DNA of 64,000 nucleotides from Osmia lignaria lignaria (GCF_051020975.1 NC_135033.1:1639501-1703500); one strand, 5' to 3'. Shown: positions 52,048 through 63,933, counted from the stretch's first letter. Numbers and translations are program-made. Notes: generated by a model from the letters alone, not told the origin.

Positions 52048-53385
52048 ATGACTGCCTCCGGACCTGCCGCACAAGAGAACGTGCTACGGCAACTCTTGGA
52101 CAGGATGCAACGGATGGAAGAAAGAATCAATCAACAACTGACAACTCTAGGAGAAGAAAACCAAAACCGTGCAAAAGAAATCCAAAATATTGCAGAGCGG
52201 CTGAAACTGGTCACCCTCACTGAAGACGCGTCTACTATTTCGAGGATCACCAGACGAAGCGGCGGAGATCAAGATAATCAACAAGAAGGTCAAATGCATA
52301 CGGCCCGACAACCACCCCAAAATTCAACAATCAGGCCAAACGAACTGATGAAAGCAGTTGATGCCATTCGAACCATCGAGACCTTACGAGGACGAGATGA
52401 TGTAGGAGTTGAAGATTTTATCAAATCAGTCAGGTATGCCAGGAGTAATTGTTCTGAGAAAACATTATTACTAAAATTAATTCTGATCGAAAAAATTACG
52501 GAAAATGCAAAAAGAAGTATTCGATACACGTCAATTGAAACGTATAAAGAACTTTACGAAGTACTCCGTCAAAACGTTTCAATACCTAATACTGTTAGTA
52601 GTTGCCGTAATAAGTTACAGCAAATACGGCAAGGAGCAACGGAAACAGTACAGTCTTATAACCTACGATTTAGACAACAACTCAACGAATTAATTTACGC
52701 CGTTCAAAATAAACACCAAAATCCAATTTCAAGAAGAATAGCTATAGAAGAAGAAGAAACAGAAGCTACTCGAACATATGTGCTCAATCTCCGCAGGGAC
52801 ATAGGCATGCTCGTAATACCAAGTAAACCGAAATTATTAATGGAGGCACAAACAATGGCAGCCGACATGGAACTGTGGACTCGCGACGCGAATCGTGCAA
52901 TGGAGCGTCGACAAGTACCATCCAGAATTCCTCCGCCTAAACAACAGGGGCAACGCCCAAGTACATTGAGTTGCATTGAACTTGTCGCAATGAAGTTGGC
53001 CACGCATTCATTCACCGACACGGCGTGAATGCGTTAGTGAATTTGTAGCCAAGTTCACTGCGACAAGTTCAATGCAACTCAGTGTACATCAAGTGACCGA
53101 CCAAACCACTCGATACCTTTGAAATGTACAAAGTGCGGAAGATTAGGACACACCAGTGACAAGTGCTACGCTCGAAATTTTCAAGTGGCCAACCAGGGAA
53201 AAATTCCACCACCAAGAGTGAACAATCTCAATTTTCAAGAGAACAAAGTGACAGAAACAACATCCGAATCAACTGCACCACCGGAAAATTACTACAAAAT
53301 TGCTGCAGAGTTCCAGGAATGTCGAGAATCGGAAGACTACTCGTGGACACAGGAGCAGGAATCAACATCCTCAAGCGATCAATAG
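52048..53385 (+). pseudogene. gag: Gypsy B gag, interrupted by a 121-bp MITE
   Basis: ATG at 52048 (MTASGPAAQENVLRQLLDRM). Coiled-coil N-terminus with QLLDRMQRMEERINQQL; capsid-like region FIKSVRYARSNCSEKTLLLKL to NLRFRQQLNELIY (~130-215). The MITE at 52964-53084 puts a stop at 53026. Without it and one TA the frame continues to the zinc knuckle CTKCGRLGHTSDKC (~53130-53170) and ends at 53385. The last ~45 codons overlap the protease frame, so pol is entered by a -1 shift. Confidence 0.88.
52964..53084. mobile_element. 121-bp palindromic TA-inserted MITE
   Basis: CATTGAGTTGCATTGAACTT ... AAGTTCAATGCAACTCAGTG, with ~40-base arms that are near-perfect inverted copies and a loop itself partly paired (ACGCATTCA/TGAATGCGT). 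Flanked by TA at 52962-52963 and 53085-53086. Element plus TA is 123 bases, so excision restores the gag frame. Confidence 0.9.
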
Positions 53386-54720
53386 CCGAAAGAATAGAGC
53401 CGACAGAAACCAAAACATTTTTTATGGGTAACGACAAACATACTACTCATGAGACGACTATAATTCAGATACAACAAAGACCTCATACCTTTCACATAAT
53501 CCCTGATTCATTTCCTTTAATAGAAGACGGCATAATGGGCCTACCATTTCTAGAAAAATATAAATACGAAATCAATAACGAATCATTAAAAATTAACGAC
53601 AAAATTATACCATTTCAGAAAACTACTCTTCACACACTGTCTCCGGGAAAAACAATAAAACGAACACAATATCTAGACGGAAAACCTGTTCAAATATGCT
53701 ACATCAACACTGCTAAGCAAGACCATCAGATTACAAACGAAATAGAACCAGATGATAAAATCGATCAAATTAACAAATTTGCAAAAATTATTAGAACTAA
53801 ACATATTGATCCAAATTTACGAGACCCTTTAGAAAAAATCCTTATCAACTATCTTGACGTTTTTAATTTAAGAACTGACTTACTTCCTTGTACATCCCTT
53901 ACGGAACACACTATTACGTTAAAATCTGAAAAACCTATTAATATTAGAAGTTATAGACCACTTGAATGCCATAAGCGAGAAATCGAACGACAAATTAATG
54001 ACATGCTAGTTAAAAAAATCACTGAACCATCAGACTCTCCTTATAACGCGCCGGTTTGGGTAGTTCCAAAGAAATTGGATGCTTCAGGTAAACGTAAATG
54101 GAGAACAGTAATCGACTTCCGTAAACTCAATGAATTGACAGACCAAGACGCATACCCATTACCTAATATAGATGAAATTCTGGACCACCTAGGAAAAGCG
54201 AAATTTTTTAGCGCGTTAGATCTTTCTTCAAGATTCCATCATAGAATGCCAATAGAATGCCATTCGGTCTCAAAAATGCTCTAGCAACGTTTCAAAGAAT
54301 GATGGACACAGCGCTTCGCGGTTTAATAGGAAAACATTGTTTTGTTTACTTAGACGATATTATCATCTTCGGGTCGACGATACAAGAACATAATCAAAAT
54401 TTAGCAATCGTATTCCAAAGGCTTAGAGATCTTAAACTTAAAATCCAACCCGACAAAAAGAAATTTCCTCAAACCGGAACTAGAATATTTAGGTCATGTA
54501 GTAACTATGGAAGGAGTTAAACCAAATCTAAAAAAACTAGAAGCAATAACACACTTCAAACAACCTAGAGATTCTACAAATATAAAATCTTTTCTTGGAC
54601 TAGCCGGATACTATAGAAAATTTATCCGTAACTTTTCAAAAATTGCAAAACCACTAACAGACTTAGTAAAAAAAGATGTCCCATTCCATTGGACAGACAA
54701 ACAATAACTCGCTTTTGACA
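53340..54720 (+). pseudogene. pol: Gypsy B protease and reverse transcriptase, with RT deletion
   Basis: LLVDTGAGINILKRSI (protease, ~53335-53380), IIPDSFPLIEDGIMGLPFLEKY, then RT: APVWVVPKKLDASGKRKWRT, LPNIDEILDHLGKAKFFSAL, DLSSRFHH. Here about 75 bases are missing: the sequence jumps to MPFGLKNALATFQRMMD (54257), losing the stretch between RT motifs A and the MPFGL block. VYLDDIIIFG (YLDD) follows at ~54345. A one-base shift near 54465 precedes EYLGHVVTMEGVKP, and TAA at 54705-54707 ends it. Confidence 0.88.
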
Positions 54721-55500
54721 CGCTAAAACAAAAACTTTGCGAAGCCCCAGTACTACAATACCCCGATTTTAATAAAACATTCACCCTAACGACAGGCGCG
54801 TCAAATGAAGGATTAGGAGCAATTCTCTCCCAAGATGGTCATCCTTGTTGTTACATCTCCAGAACACTAAATCCTCCTGAGAAGAATTACAGTACAAGCG
54901 AGAAAGAGCTACTCGCAATAGTTTGGGCCACCAAAAGACTTGGACAATACCTATTAGGAAGAAAATTCATCATTCAGACTGATCACCAAGCGCTAAAATG
55001 GTTAAAGGATGTAAAAGATCCCTCTTCTAGACTCTAGACTCATGAGATGGCGATTGAGACTCGAAGAGTATGATTATGACATAGAATACAAAAAAGGTAA
55101 AGAAAATACCGCCGCAGACGCTCTTTCACGGCTGTACCCTATCACCTCACAAGAATCCAACCTTCCTATATCATCTCCAGAAGAAACGGAAGAAGTCCCA
55201 ACTGAATTTTCCTCAAATCCTGACTATTTTAACGAATATGAAAATTGGAATAGACATAACACCTGCACCATTAACACAAAAAATTAATCGACCACACTTC
55301 TACCAACTAACAAAGGAATTACTAGGTGACTACGACGAACAAACATGGATAAATAAATTAGCTGAACTAATTAACGACAATAGACATAAAATTACTTTCC
55401 CAATAGAAATAGGAGACGAGAAAATAACACCACTAGAAAAGGTTTACATTCAAATGATGATACGATTTCTTAGTCAAAATTTAGAAACATAAAAATTATA
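54708..55500 (+). pseudogene. pol: Gypsy B RNase H and linker
   Basis: LAFDTLKQKLCEAPVLQYPD, then TTGASNEGLGAILSQ where the first catalytic Asp of RNase H is Gly, YSTSEKELLAIVWATKRL (Glu) and IIQTDHQALKWL (Asp). A 7-base tandem duplication TAGACTC at ~55030-55040 shifts the frame before RWRLRLEEYDYDIEYKKGKE and AADALSRLYP. A further shift at ~55240 precedes FYQLTKELLGDYDEQTW. Confidence 0.85.
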
Positions 55501-56640
55501 TTCGGTTCAGAACCTCCGCGGGATTACACCCTGGAAGAAAAAGAAACAATCCTGAAGGAAAATCATAATGAAATAGTAGGACACTTAGGTATTAATCGTA
55601 CTGTAAAACGAATTCAAGAACAATTTCACTGTCCCAACTTAGAAGCAGACGTTACAGAATTTATAAAAAATTGCGAAACCTGTCAACATGAAAAACTAGT
55701 GAGAATTAGGCAAAAGGAAGAAGCTATCATAACCAATACACCTATAGAACCTAATACTAAAATCGCCATGGATATTTTCGGCCCATTAACAAAAACAAAA
55801 AGAGGAAATCAATTTATCCTATCAATCCAAGATCAATTAACAAAATACCTTGTCCTCGTTCCCCTCAAAAATCAGCAAGCCACTACAATTATCCCAGAAT
55901 TACTGGATCATTATGTATACATATTTTCTGCACCTAGACAAATTTTAACTGATTAAGGAACGAATTTTGTTTGTAAGCTTATGGAAACGTTTGAACAGAC
56001 ATTTAAAATCCAACATGTTAAAACGACCTCCTTCCATCCACAATCTAACGGTTCACTTGAAAGAACACACGCAACGATAGAAGACTTAATTCGTACATGT
56101 ACAGCCGAAAGACAAAACGATTGGGACGAAAATCTTAAACTTATTTGTATGGCTTATAATACCTCAGTTCACGAATCGACAGGTTATACACCTTTTGAAC
56201 TAACATTCGGACACAAAGCTAATCTACCCTCAACAATTTCTGCAACTCCTTCGATGACAAAAGAACAGTTATTTAAACTTTTGAAGAGACGACACGACAC
56301 GTACATTTCTGAGGCAATAAAAACACTCAATAAAAACAACGCTCGCTATAAACGGGATCAAGACAGAAAAATTATAAAATTACAGACTATATTCAAAATA
56401 GGTGATCGAGTTCTTCTACATTACGATCATAAACGAAATAAACTCGATCATGAATGGTTAGGACCTGCAGAAATAATACAGGCCTCTCCTCCAACGTATA
56501 CTATTCATTTTCCGTCGGAGAATCGACAATTAAAGGTACATGGTAATCGATTAAAACTTTTTATTTCAGGCCGACGACCCTTACCCTCTTGTTCTACTTC
56601 ATTGGAACAATCTACTGTAAATTACATACTGAACCTTTAA
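55501..56640 (+). pseudogene. pol: Gypsy B integrase
   Basis: Zinc finger HNEIVGHLGINRTV ... CETCQHEK (~55565-55695), core Asp in AMDIFGPLTKTKRG (~55770), QILTD (second Asp), immediately followed by TAA at 55954, then GTNFVCKL and SFHPQSNGSLERTHATIE (Glu, ~56070). C-terminal domain KIGDRVLLHYDHKRNK and DHEWLGPAEIIQASP, ending at 56640. One frame (55699-56640) with a single stop. Confidence 0.88.
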
Positions 56641-56842
56641 ATAATTCGACAGTATTTTTAGAACACATCGACAATTGTTACTTATATACAAATCAAGTAT
56701 CTATATCTATTATTATTAATCCACACTACCTACTAAAGTAACCCGAAGTTATTGCAGAATCGTTAGAAAGTCTATCAAAACCTTGTAATAAATGCGCGTA
56801 CAAAATAGAAATTCAAAACTTAGTAAAGGAACTCGTAACAAT
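56641..56842 (+). other. Gypsy B 3' tail, no LTR
   Basis: AT-rich sequence after the integrase stop. No similarity to the 5' LTR; it may be a worn env or 3' UTR. The inverted-repeat element begins at 56843. Confidence 0.4.
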
Positions 56843-58051
56843 AATAAAATAATTTTTAACAAAACACACATCCGACTTCGAAATGCACTAAAAAGTGTCA
56901 AATAATTTCTATTTCATTTATACCAATATTCCATAGCTATTAATAATATCTACTTAATCGTTAAATAGGATACCAAATACATTTCAAAGTTTTCGGAGGT
57001 TAAATTAAAAATACCCGAATATACGATGCTGCCAATAACGATTTGACTGCGGTATGGCAAACCTGGTAATTAATAAGTCGTAAAAAAAAAATTCGAATCG
57101 TTATAGATACGTCAGATAACATTCGTATTTTTAACGATTGTATCAGAAGTTGGTACAGAGGTGCCCAGTTAGGCGTCCGCATTTTAGCCCACATAAGAGT
57201 CCGTCGCTATCCCCACCAGTTCTTGGAAACAGAAGTTCCACACATGTCGAAGTTTTCACGCATGTGGAATCGCGGCCTTACAATCATGGATTCGGAATGA
57301 CAAATGACGTTCGAATTGACCGCCGCATTCGCATGTATAGAATATAGGTATCCTACTCGCACTCATCTCCTCTCCTTCCTTCAGTTGAATTCGTAGAAAT
57401 CACCTCCCCATTTAAGCGTCTGTATTCGGTCCCTCTGTAACACTTCTGATGTACATATATACTGCAATTCACGAAAGACCACACTTAACTCGCGCAGCTC
57501 ACTAGGTCTGGGGACATTTTTAATAACGTGTGTCATTCCTCTCTTCAGCTTGCTTTTTACTTTGGGATCATTTAAATGGTGGACAGAAATATATGACGTA
57601 CGATAACTGATAACCGATGATGATATGGTAAAGATACTCGATACAGCGAAATTAGTATTATTTTTCAAAGAAAAAATTATATCACACAGGTTATTAATAA
57701 TGTCCCCAGACCTACTGAGCTGCGCGAGTTAAGTATGGTCTCTTGTGAACTGCAGTATAGTTAATACGCAATGGGTATGTTGATTCCCGTTGAATGTTGT
57801 TTACTTGAAATTTTCAAATGGGTCATTTGTCATATGTTGCCGACGTCTGAACTAATATCTTCCTAGTAGAAGAAAAGTTTATAATTTTGCGCCGCCTCCG
57901 AAAACTTTGAAATGTATTTGGTATCATATTTATCGATTAAGTAGATATTATTAATAGCTATGGAATATTGGTATAAATGAAATAGAAATTATTTGACACT
58001 TTTTAGTGCATTTCGAAGTCGCATTTGTTTTTTGTTAAAAATTATTTTATT
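56843..58051. mobile_element. Inverted-repeat element, 1.2 kb, with nested palindrome
   Basis: Ends AATAAAATAATTTTTAACAA (56843-) and its complement (-58051) pair over ~155 bases. Inside, 57459-57540 and 57685-57765 form a second inverted pair around CTTAACTCGCGCAGCTCA. No transposase frame. Flanking duplication not resolved. Confidence 0.75.
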
Positions 58052-58190
58052 TCAGACTTTTTAGTGGAACCTGTAGTATTTGTAGGATAGTGTAAGGTGA
58101 TTTTGGATTTCTGTTGCTTAGCTAATAACCATAAACTGAAAAAATATGGACCAAATTTAAATGGTTAATAAACAACAAACTTCATAAATT
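58052..58190. other. Short AT-rich spacer
   Basis: Joins the inverted-repeat element to the 142-bp satellite. Nothing recognised. Confidence 0.4.
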
Positions 58191-58880
58191 TTTGCAATAT
58201 CGGACCCAAATAGCACATTTCCGTCGAGAGTTTGACGATATCAGCGACGGTTCAACAATTACAGCCCGATTTGACCCATTTCTCGCTGAAAACGCACTCC
58301 CTCGCACGATTTTGCTCCGGTTTGTGTGCTTCTGCACTATATCGGACCCAAATACCACATTTCCGTCGAGAGTTTGACGATATCAGCGACGGTTCAACAA
58401 TTACAGCCCGATTTGACCCATTTATCGCTGTAAACGCACTTGCTTGCACGATTTTGCTTCGGTTTGTGTCGTTCTGCACTATATCGGACACAAACAGCAC
58501 ATTTCCGTCGAGAGCTTGACGATATCAGCGACGGTTCAGCAATTACAGCCCGATTTGGCGCATTTCTCGCTGTAAACGCACTTCCTTGCACGATTTTGCT
58601 TCGGCTTGTGTCGTTCTGCACTATTTCGGACCCAAATAGCACATTTCCGTCGAGAGTTTGACGATATCAGCGACGGTTCAACAATTACAGCCCGATTTGA
58701 CCCTTTTCTCGCTGGAAACGCACTTCCTTGCACGATTTTGCTCCAGTTTGTGTCGTTTTGCACTATGTCGGACCCAAATAGCACATTTCCGTCGAGAGTT
58801 TGACGATATCAGCGACGGTTCAACAATTACAGCCCGATTTGACCCATTTCTCGCTATAAACTCACTCCCTTCCGCGATTG
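58191..58880 (+). repeat. 142-bp tandem satellite
   Basis: CCGTCGAGAG recurs at 58221, 58363, 58505, 58647 and 58789, every 142 bases without indels: nearly five units, a few per cent diverged. Both strands are open for 60-95 codons because the unit is not a multiple of three yet has few stops. It runs straight into the Gypsy C protease at ~58880. Confidence 0.92.
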
Positions 58881-61676
58881 TTAGTGGATACTGGAGCAGA
58901 CGTTACCCTCCTAAAGTATAGTAGAATTCGTGGCGAAGTGCGCACCCCTCGAGAAGTGGTAACCCTGAGCGGCATCGGTCGCGCGGATACCTCTACAGTT
59001 TACAAGATGGATTTACATATAAAGATAGGAAATGAATATATTAAACTCCCATGTCGCGTAGTTAAGGATGATTTCCCGTTAACGGCCGATGGAATTTCAG
59101 GGTACGACTTCATAACAAAGCATAGGGCCATCATTAGACCGGGAATGCGAGTAGAAGTATTAGGAACACACTGGCCTTTAATTCAAGATGACGAAATTCA
59201 ACTTCAACCGCGTTCTGAAACGATAATACGGGCACGTACGAGCAGGAATGGACATGGAGTAGTTGAAAAACAAACAATAGGCCAAGGGGTATATATTGGA
59301 TGCTGCCTGATAGATGCTAAAGATGGCATGTGCCCCGTACCCGTAGTAAATTTAACCGAATGTACGATACAGTTACGTCCGCCGACGGTGCAGCTGGACA
59401 TGACTCCGATAGTGCTCGACACTGACCTACCCGATCCTGGGGACAAGGACCGCGAAGAAACGCTGACTTATGACATTAGAGCCTTAGTTGGAATGGACAG
59501 AATGAAAACGTTGCGAGACAGCGTAGAAACAGAGCATTTAAATACTGAAGAAAGGTCGAGTTTAATGGAACTTTGCGAAAGGTTTAACGACGTATTTTAT
59601 TTAGAGGGCGACAAATTAGGTTATACGGACAAAGTCAGGCATAACATACGGCTCATTCCAAACGCGAAACCTGCGAACGTTAAACCATACAGACTTCCAC
59701 AAATTCATAAAGAAGAAGTAGAAAAACAAGTCACAGGAACGATCAAACGAGGAATAGTGAGCCCTAGCACGAGTGAATGGAACGCCCCATTGTTAGTAGT
59801 GCCCAAGAAATCCGATGATTCGGGCAAAAAGAAATATCGGGTAGTGGTTGATTTTAGGAAGTTGAACGATCTGACGGTAGGTGACTCCTTCTCCCTACCC
59901 AATATAACAGAAATTCTTGACCAACTCGGCGGTGCCAAATATTTTACTACGCTTGATCTAGCCGTCGGATTACATCAAATCGCCATGGATCCCAGCGATC
60001 GCGAAAAAACCGCATTCTCTACACCTTACGGGCATTTCGAATTTAACCGAATGCCATTCGGCTTAAAGGGAGCGCCTCAAACCTTCCAAAGAGCAATGGA
60101 GGCCTTACTGGGAGGATTACGGGACATAAAGTGTTTCGTTTACATCGACGACATAGTGATCCATGGACGCTCCCTATAGGAACATCAGGAAAGGCTGACG
60201 CAAATTTTTATCAGAATAAGAGATAGCGGGTTAAAATTGCAGCCCTCCAAATGCCAGTTTTTACGTAAGGAAACCATTTATTTGGGTCACGTAATTACCG
60301 AAAAGGGTGTCAAACCAGACCCTGCAAAATTAGAAGCAGTTAAAAAATTTCCAGTCCCAAAGAACGTAAAGGATGTACAGTCCTTCTTGGGATTGGCAGG
60401 CTATTACCGTAAATTCATAGAACATTTTTCTAATCTTGCAACATCACTAACCCAATTATTAAAGAAGGACACAGAATTCAGATGGACGGACCAGGAGCAT
60501 GAAGCTTTCGAAATCTTAAAAGAAAAACTAAAAACAGCATCGATTCTACAGTACCCTGATTTTTATAAACCTTTCACGTTGACGGCGGACGCATCTGGTA
60601 AAGCGTTAGGCGCGGTATTATCTCAACAGTACGAAGGTAAGGATTTACCGGTAGCTTATGCAAGTAGGATACTGAACAAGGCGGAAATTAACTACAGTAC
60701 AACCGAAAAGGAGCTCTGAGTTATTGTATGGGCAACACAGCATTTCAGACTCTATTTATACGGGACAAAATTCGAAATAGTGACCGATCATAAACCGCTA
60801 ACATGGTTGTTCAGTGTTAAGGACCCCGGGTCTAGGTTATTTAGATGGAGGTTAAAATTGGAAGAATATGACTACAGAATTCGTTACAAAGAGGGAAAAA
60901 ATAACCAAAACGCGGATGCTCTTAGTAGAATGTATTTAGTCAAGCGCGGAAGAGGGAGGCTGCGAAAGCTGATAGATCAGCCGGAGGTAGATCAGCTGGA
61001 GGTAGATCAACATGTCGCAAAAACAGCAGACGAAGCTTGTGACGACAGTGACGTAGAGGTCGGCGAACCGCTCGCATAAACAGACTTTGACCACTTAGCA
61101 ATGACAACAAATAACACTTTCACGGAGGACGAAAAAAAACGTATACTATACGAATACTACGACGCCCCGTTAGGTGGTCAGTTAGGAGTAAAACGAACCT
61201 TGAAACGGTTATTTCTGAAGCATTCATGGCCAGGAATGAAGAAAGATGTAGAAGAATATATCTCAAAGTGCGTAAAATGCCAAAAAAATAAATTATGTAA
61301 GTCCTCTGAAGCACCAATGGTTATTACAGATACGCCTTCAGAACCGTTTGAAAAATGCGCTTTGGGTATAATAGGTCCCCTCCCAGAGACGAACAATCCA
61401 AATAAACACATATTAACCTTTCAAGATGCGTTGACAAAATTCAGTAAAACCTTGTCAAATCCGGATCAAGAGGCAAGCACGGTAGCAAAACTTTTCGTAA
61501 CCAAAATAGTCTACGAACACGGAATTCCGAAAATACTACTTACTGACCAAGGAACAAATTTCCTTAGTCAAATCTTTAAGGACACGTGTAAATTGCTAAA
61601 AATAAATAAAATTCAAACGACAGCCTATCACCCGCAATCAAACGGAGCTCTCGAGAGGAGCCATAGAACCTTGGCA
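58881..61676 (+). pseudogene. pol: Gypsy C pol, one frame with three nonsense codons
   Basis: Starts inside the protease (LVDTGADVTLLK). RT: LVVPKKSDDSGKKKYRVVVD, LDLAVGLHQIAMDP, MPFGLKGAPQTFQ, VYIDDIVIHG. RNase H: TADASGKALGAVLSQ (Asp), TTEKEL (Glu), IVTDHKPLTWL (Asp). Integrase: ILYEYYDAPLGGQLG zinc finger to CVKCQKNK, LLTDQGTNF (Asp) and SNGALERSHRTL (Glu); the first core Asp block reads CALGIIGPL, so that Asp looks replaced. Stops TAG 60177, TGA 60717 and TAA 61077 all lie in the same frame, with no frameshift seen. Gag and LTRs are missing: satellite on the left, solo LTR on the right. Confidence 0.92.
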
Positions 61677-61985
61677 TGTTGTGCCCGGCAACGAGCATAA
61701 GGGTCATCGTACGACCATCGCCCGGCTAAAGAATGTCCGAATCAGCAGTACTTATCGATAGCGAAACTCTGCAAGCTAGCAGAGCACGCGCCGGGCAGCA
61801 CGACCTTTTTTGGTCATTCACACGCAACGTGACACATTATAAAAGAGCGAACAATTGTAAAGACAGACAGATTGTAAGAAGCTCGTTTTGGTAATAAACC
61901 CTCGACTGTTACTCGAACACCGGTGAATTCAAATTCTTCAACCGCTCCAGAAACCGAAATCCCAAAAATCGCCTGAGGGCACAAC
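61677..61985 (+). mobile_element. LTR, 309 bp, capping Gypsy C
   Basis: TGTTGTGCCCGG ... GAGGGCACAACA with 10-base inverted ends. TTATAAAAGAGC at ~61837 and AATAAACCC at ~61893 suggest plus orientation. No target duplication (TTGGCA left, ATTTAC right), so it may mark a deletion or recombination and not a simple insertion. Confidence 0.75.
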
Positions 61986-62295
61986 AATTTACTATTTTCC
62001 ATCATTTCTTTTCTATATATTTTCTTTTCATTATTTCATTACTAATCACTTCATTATTTTTTATTATTATTTATATGTAAGGGTGCAAAGGATGCGAGCT
62101 TAGATTTTGTAGGTGACATAGAGATGGGGAATTCAGGAAAAAGATGGAGACAGATATAGGTATATAGAGAGTAATAAAAGGAAATGAAAAACACATGTTA
62201 AAGAAACAATTTTGTAAGCAAGATTGGGGCACGCTCCTTGCAATAAAAAAGCGCCATGCAAGCCCGGAAGGGGAGCACTGAAGGTTTCTAACTAA
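61986..62295. other. Non-coding stretch after the LTR
   Basis: A T-rich ~90-base start, then purine-rich sequence (GGTGACATAGAGATGGGG). TTGCAATAAAAAAGCGCCATGCAA has a paired TTGC(A)/(T)GCAA. It could be the Gypsy C 3' end; not recognised. Confidence 0.35.
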
Positions 62296-62810
62296 TTGAT
62301 ATTGTTACTAAATGTGTCTTAGAATATATCTAATGCAGATATAGTAATAATGATATCGTTATTATATGTATAGTACATTATATCCAATGCAAATATAGTA
62401 ACAATGACAATGTTATTAAATGAATATTACATATCTAATGTAGATATAGTAATAATGATATTGTCATTAAATGCATCGTAGATTATATCTAATGTAGATA
62501 TAGTAAAAATGATATTGTTATTAAATGAATATTACATATCTAATGTAGATATAACCATAATTGTACTATTATTAAAAGTATATTACAATATATCTAATGT
62601 GGATATAGTAATAATGATTTTGTTATTAAATGTACATTGATCTGTGGGAAGGGAATAGTACATTACATTACACCAAGTGTAGAAATAGCAATAATGATAT
62701 TGTTATCAAATGTACATTGATCTGTGGGAAGGAATCACTACATCACATTAGATCCAATGTTGATATAGTAATAATGATATTGTTATTAAATGTATATTAC
62801 TTATTGTTGG
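62296..62810 (-). repeat. AT-rich satellite array S3
   Basis: About nine units in minus orientation (AGTAATAATGATATTGTTAT), two with the GATCTGTGGGAAGG block. Ends at TATATTACTTATTG. Confidence 0.9.
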
Positions 62811-62964
62811 GTGTGAACTACGTCACATCCGATGTTGGGTGTGAACTACATCATATCCGACAAGACAACAGATTGTTCAATCTAAATAGATCTATCGTTT
62901 CATAACTGTGAGTTGTTAATTCGGATCTCTTCCTAACATACGGAACCCAACAAATAAGAATATC
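62811..62964 (+). repeat. Spacer between opposed satellite arrays, with a 30-bp duplication
   Basis: GTTGGGTGTGAACTACGTCA and GTTGGGTGTGAACTACATCA are adjacent direct repeats (~30-base unit including CATCCGA). The spacer then has unrelated sequence up to CAACAAATAAGA. It forms the axis of an inverted arrangement of satellite arrays. Confidence 0.75.
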
Positions 62965-63895
62965 TCTGTTACTATATCTACATTAGATATGTAATATACA
63001 TTTTAATAACAATATCATTATTACTACATCTACATTGGATATGTAATAAACATTTTATAACCATATCATTATTACCATATCTACATTAGATATAATGTAA
63101 TATACTGAGTCCTTCCCACTGATCAATGTACATTTAAAAACAATATCATTAGCACTATATCTACATTCGATATAATGTAATATACTGATTCATTCCCACA
63201 GATCATAATAACAATATCATATTTACTATATCTAGATTAGATATGTAATATACAGTTAATAACAATATCATTATTACCATACCTACGTTAGATATAATGT
63301 ATATACTGATTCCCTCCCACAGATCAATGTACATTTAATAACAATATCATTGGTACTATATCTACATTGGATATAATGTAATATACTGATTCATTCCCAC
63401 AGATCAATGTACATTTAATAACAGTATCATTATTACTATATCTACATTAGATATAATGTCATATAGTGATACACTCGAACAGATCATTATACCTACATTC
63501 AGGACCAATGTCATTACTACCATATCTACACTAGATATAATGTAATATACTGATTCGATCCCACAGATCAATGTACATATAATAACAATATCATTAGTAC
63601 TATATCTACATTAAATACGTAACGCACATGTAATAACAATATCATTATTGCCATATGTACATTAGATATAATGTAAGATATTGATTCCTTCCCAGAGATC
63701 AATGTACATTTAGTAACAATATCATTAGTACTATATCTACATTCAATATAATGTAATATATTGATTCATTCCCACAGATCAATGTACATTTAATAACAAT
63801 ATCATTAGCACTATATCTACATTAGATATGTAATATACATTTACAAACAATGCCATTATTACCATATCCGCGTTGGACATAATGTAATTGTCTAG
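62965..63895 (+). repeat. AT-rich satellite array S4
   Basis: Units in plus orientation; most are long units with ACTGATTCATTCCCACAGATCA, alternating with short ones. It mirrors S3 across the spacer. Confidence 0.9.
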
Positions 63896-63913
63896 AGGGG
63901 GGCGAGGAGAACC

Positions 63914-63933
63914 GGGGGGGGGGGGGGGGGGGG
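63914..63933 (+). repeat. Run of 20 G
   Basis: Homopolymer preceded by AGAGGGGGGCGAGGAGAACC. Either a G-quadruplex-capable end of the satellite or a sequencing/assembly artefact at a junction. The last 67 bases of the window show nothing recognisable. Confidence 0.8.

Noticed and set aside
58192..58921. Overlapping 60-95 codon frames on both strands
   Set aside because: All are translations of the 142-bp satellite in successive frames.
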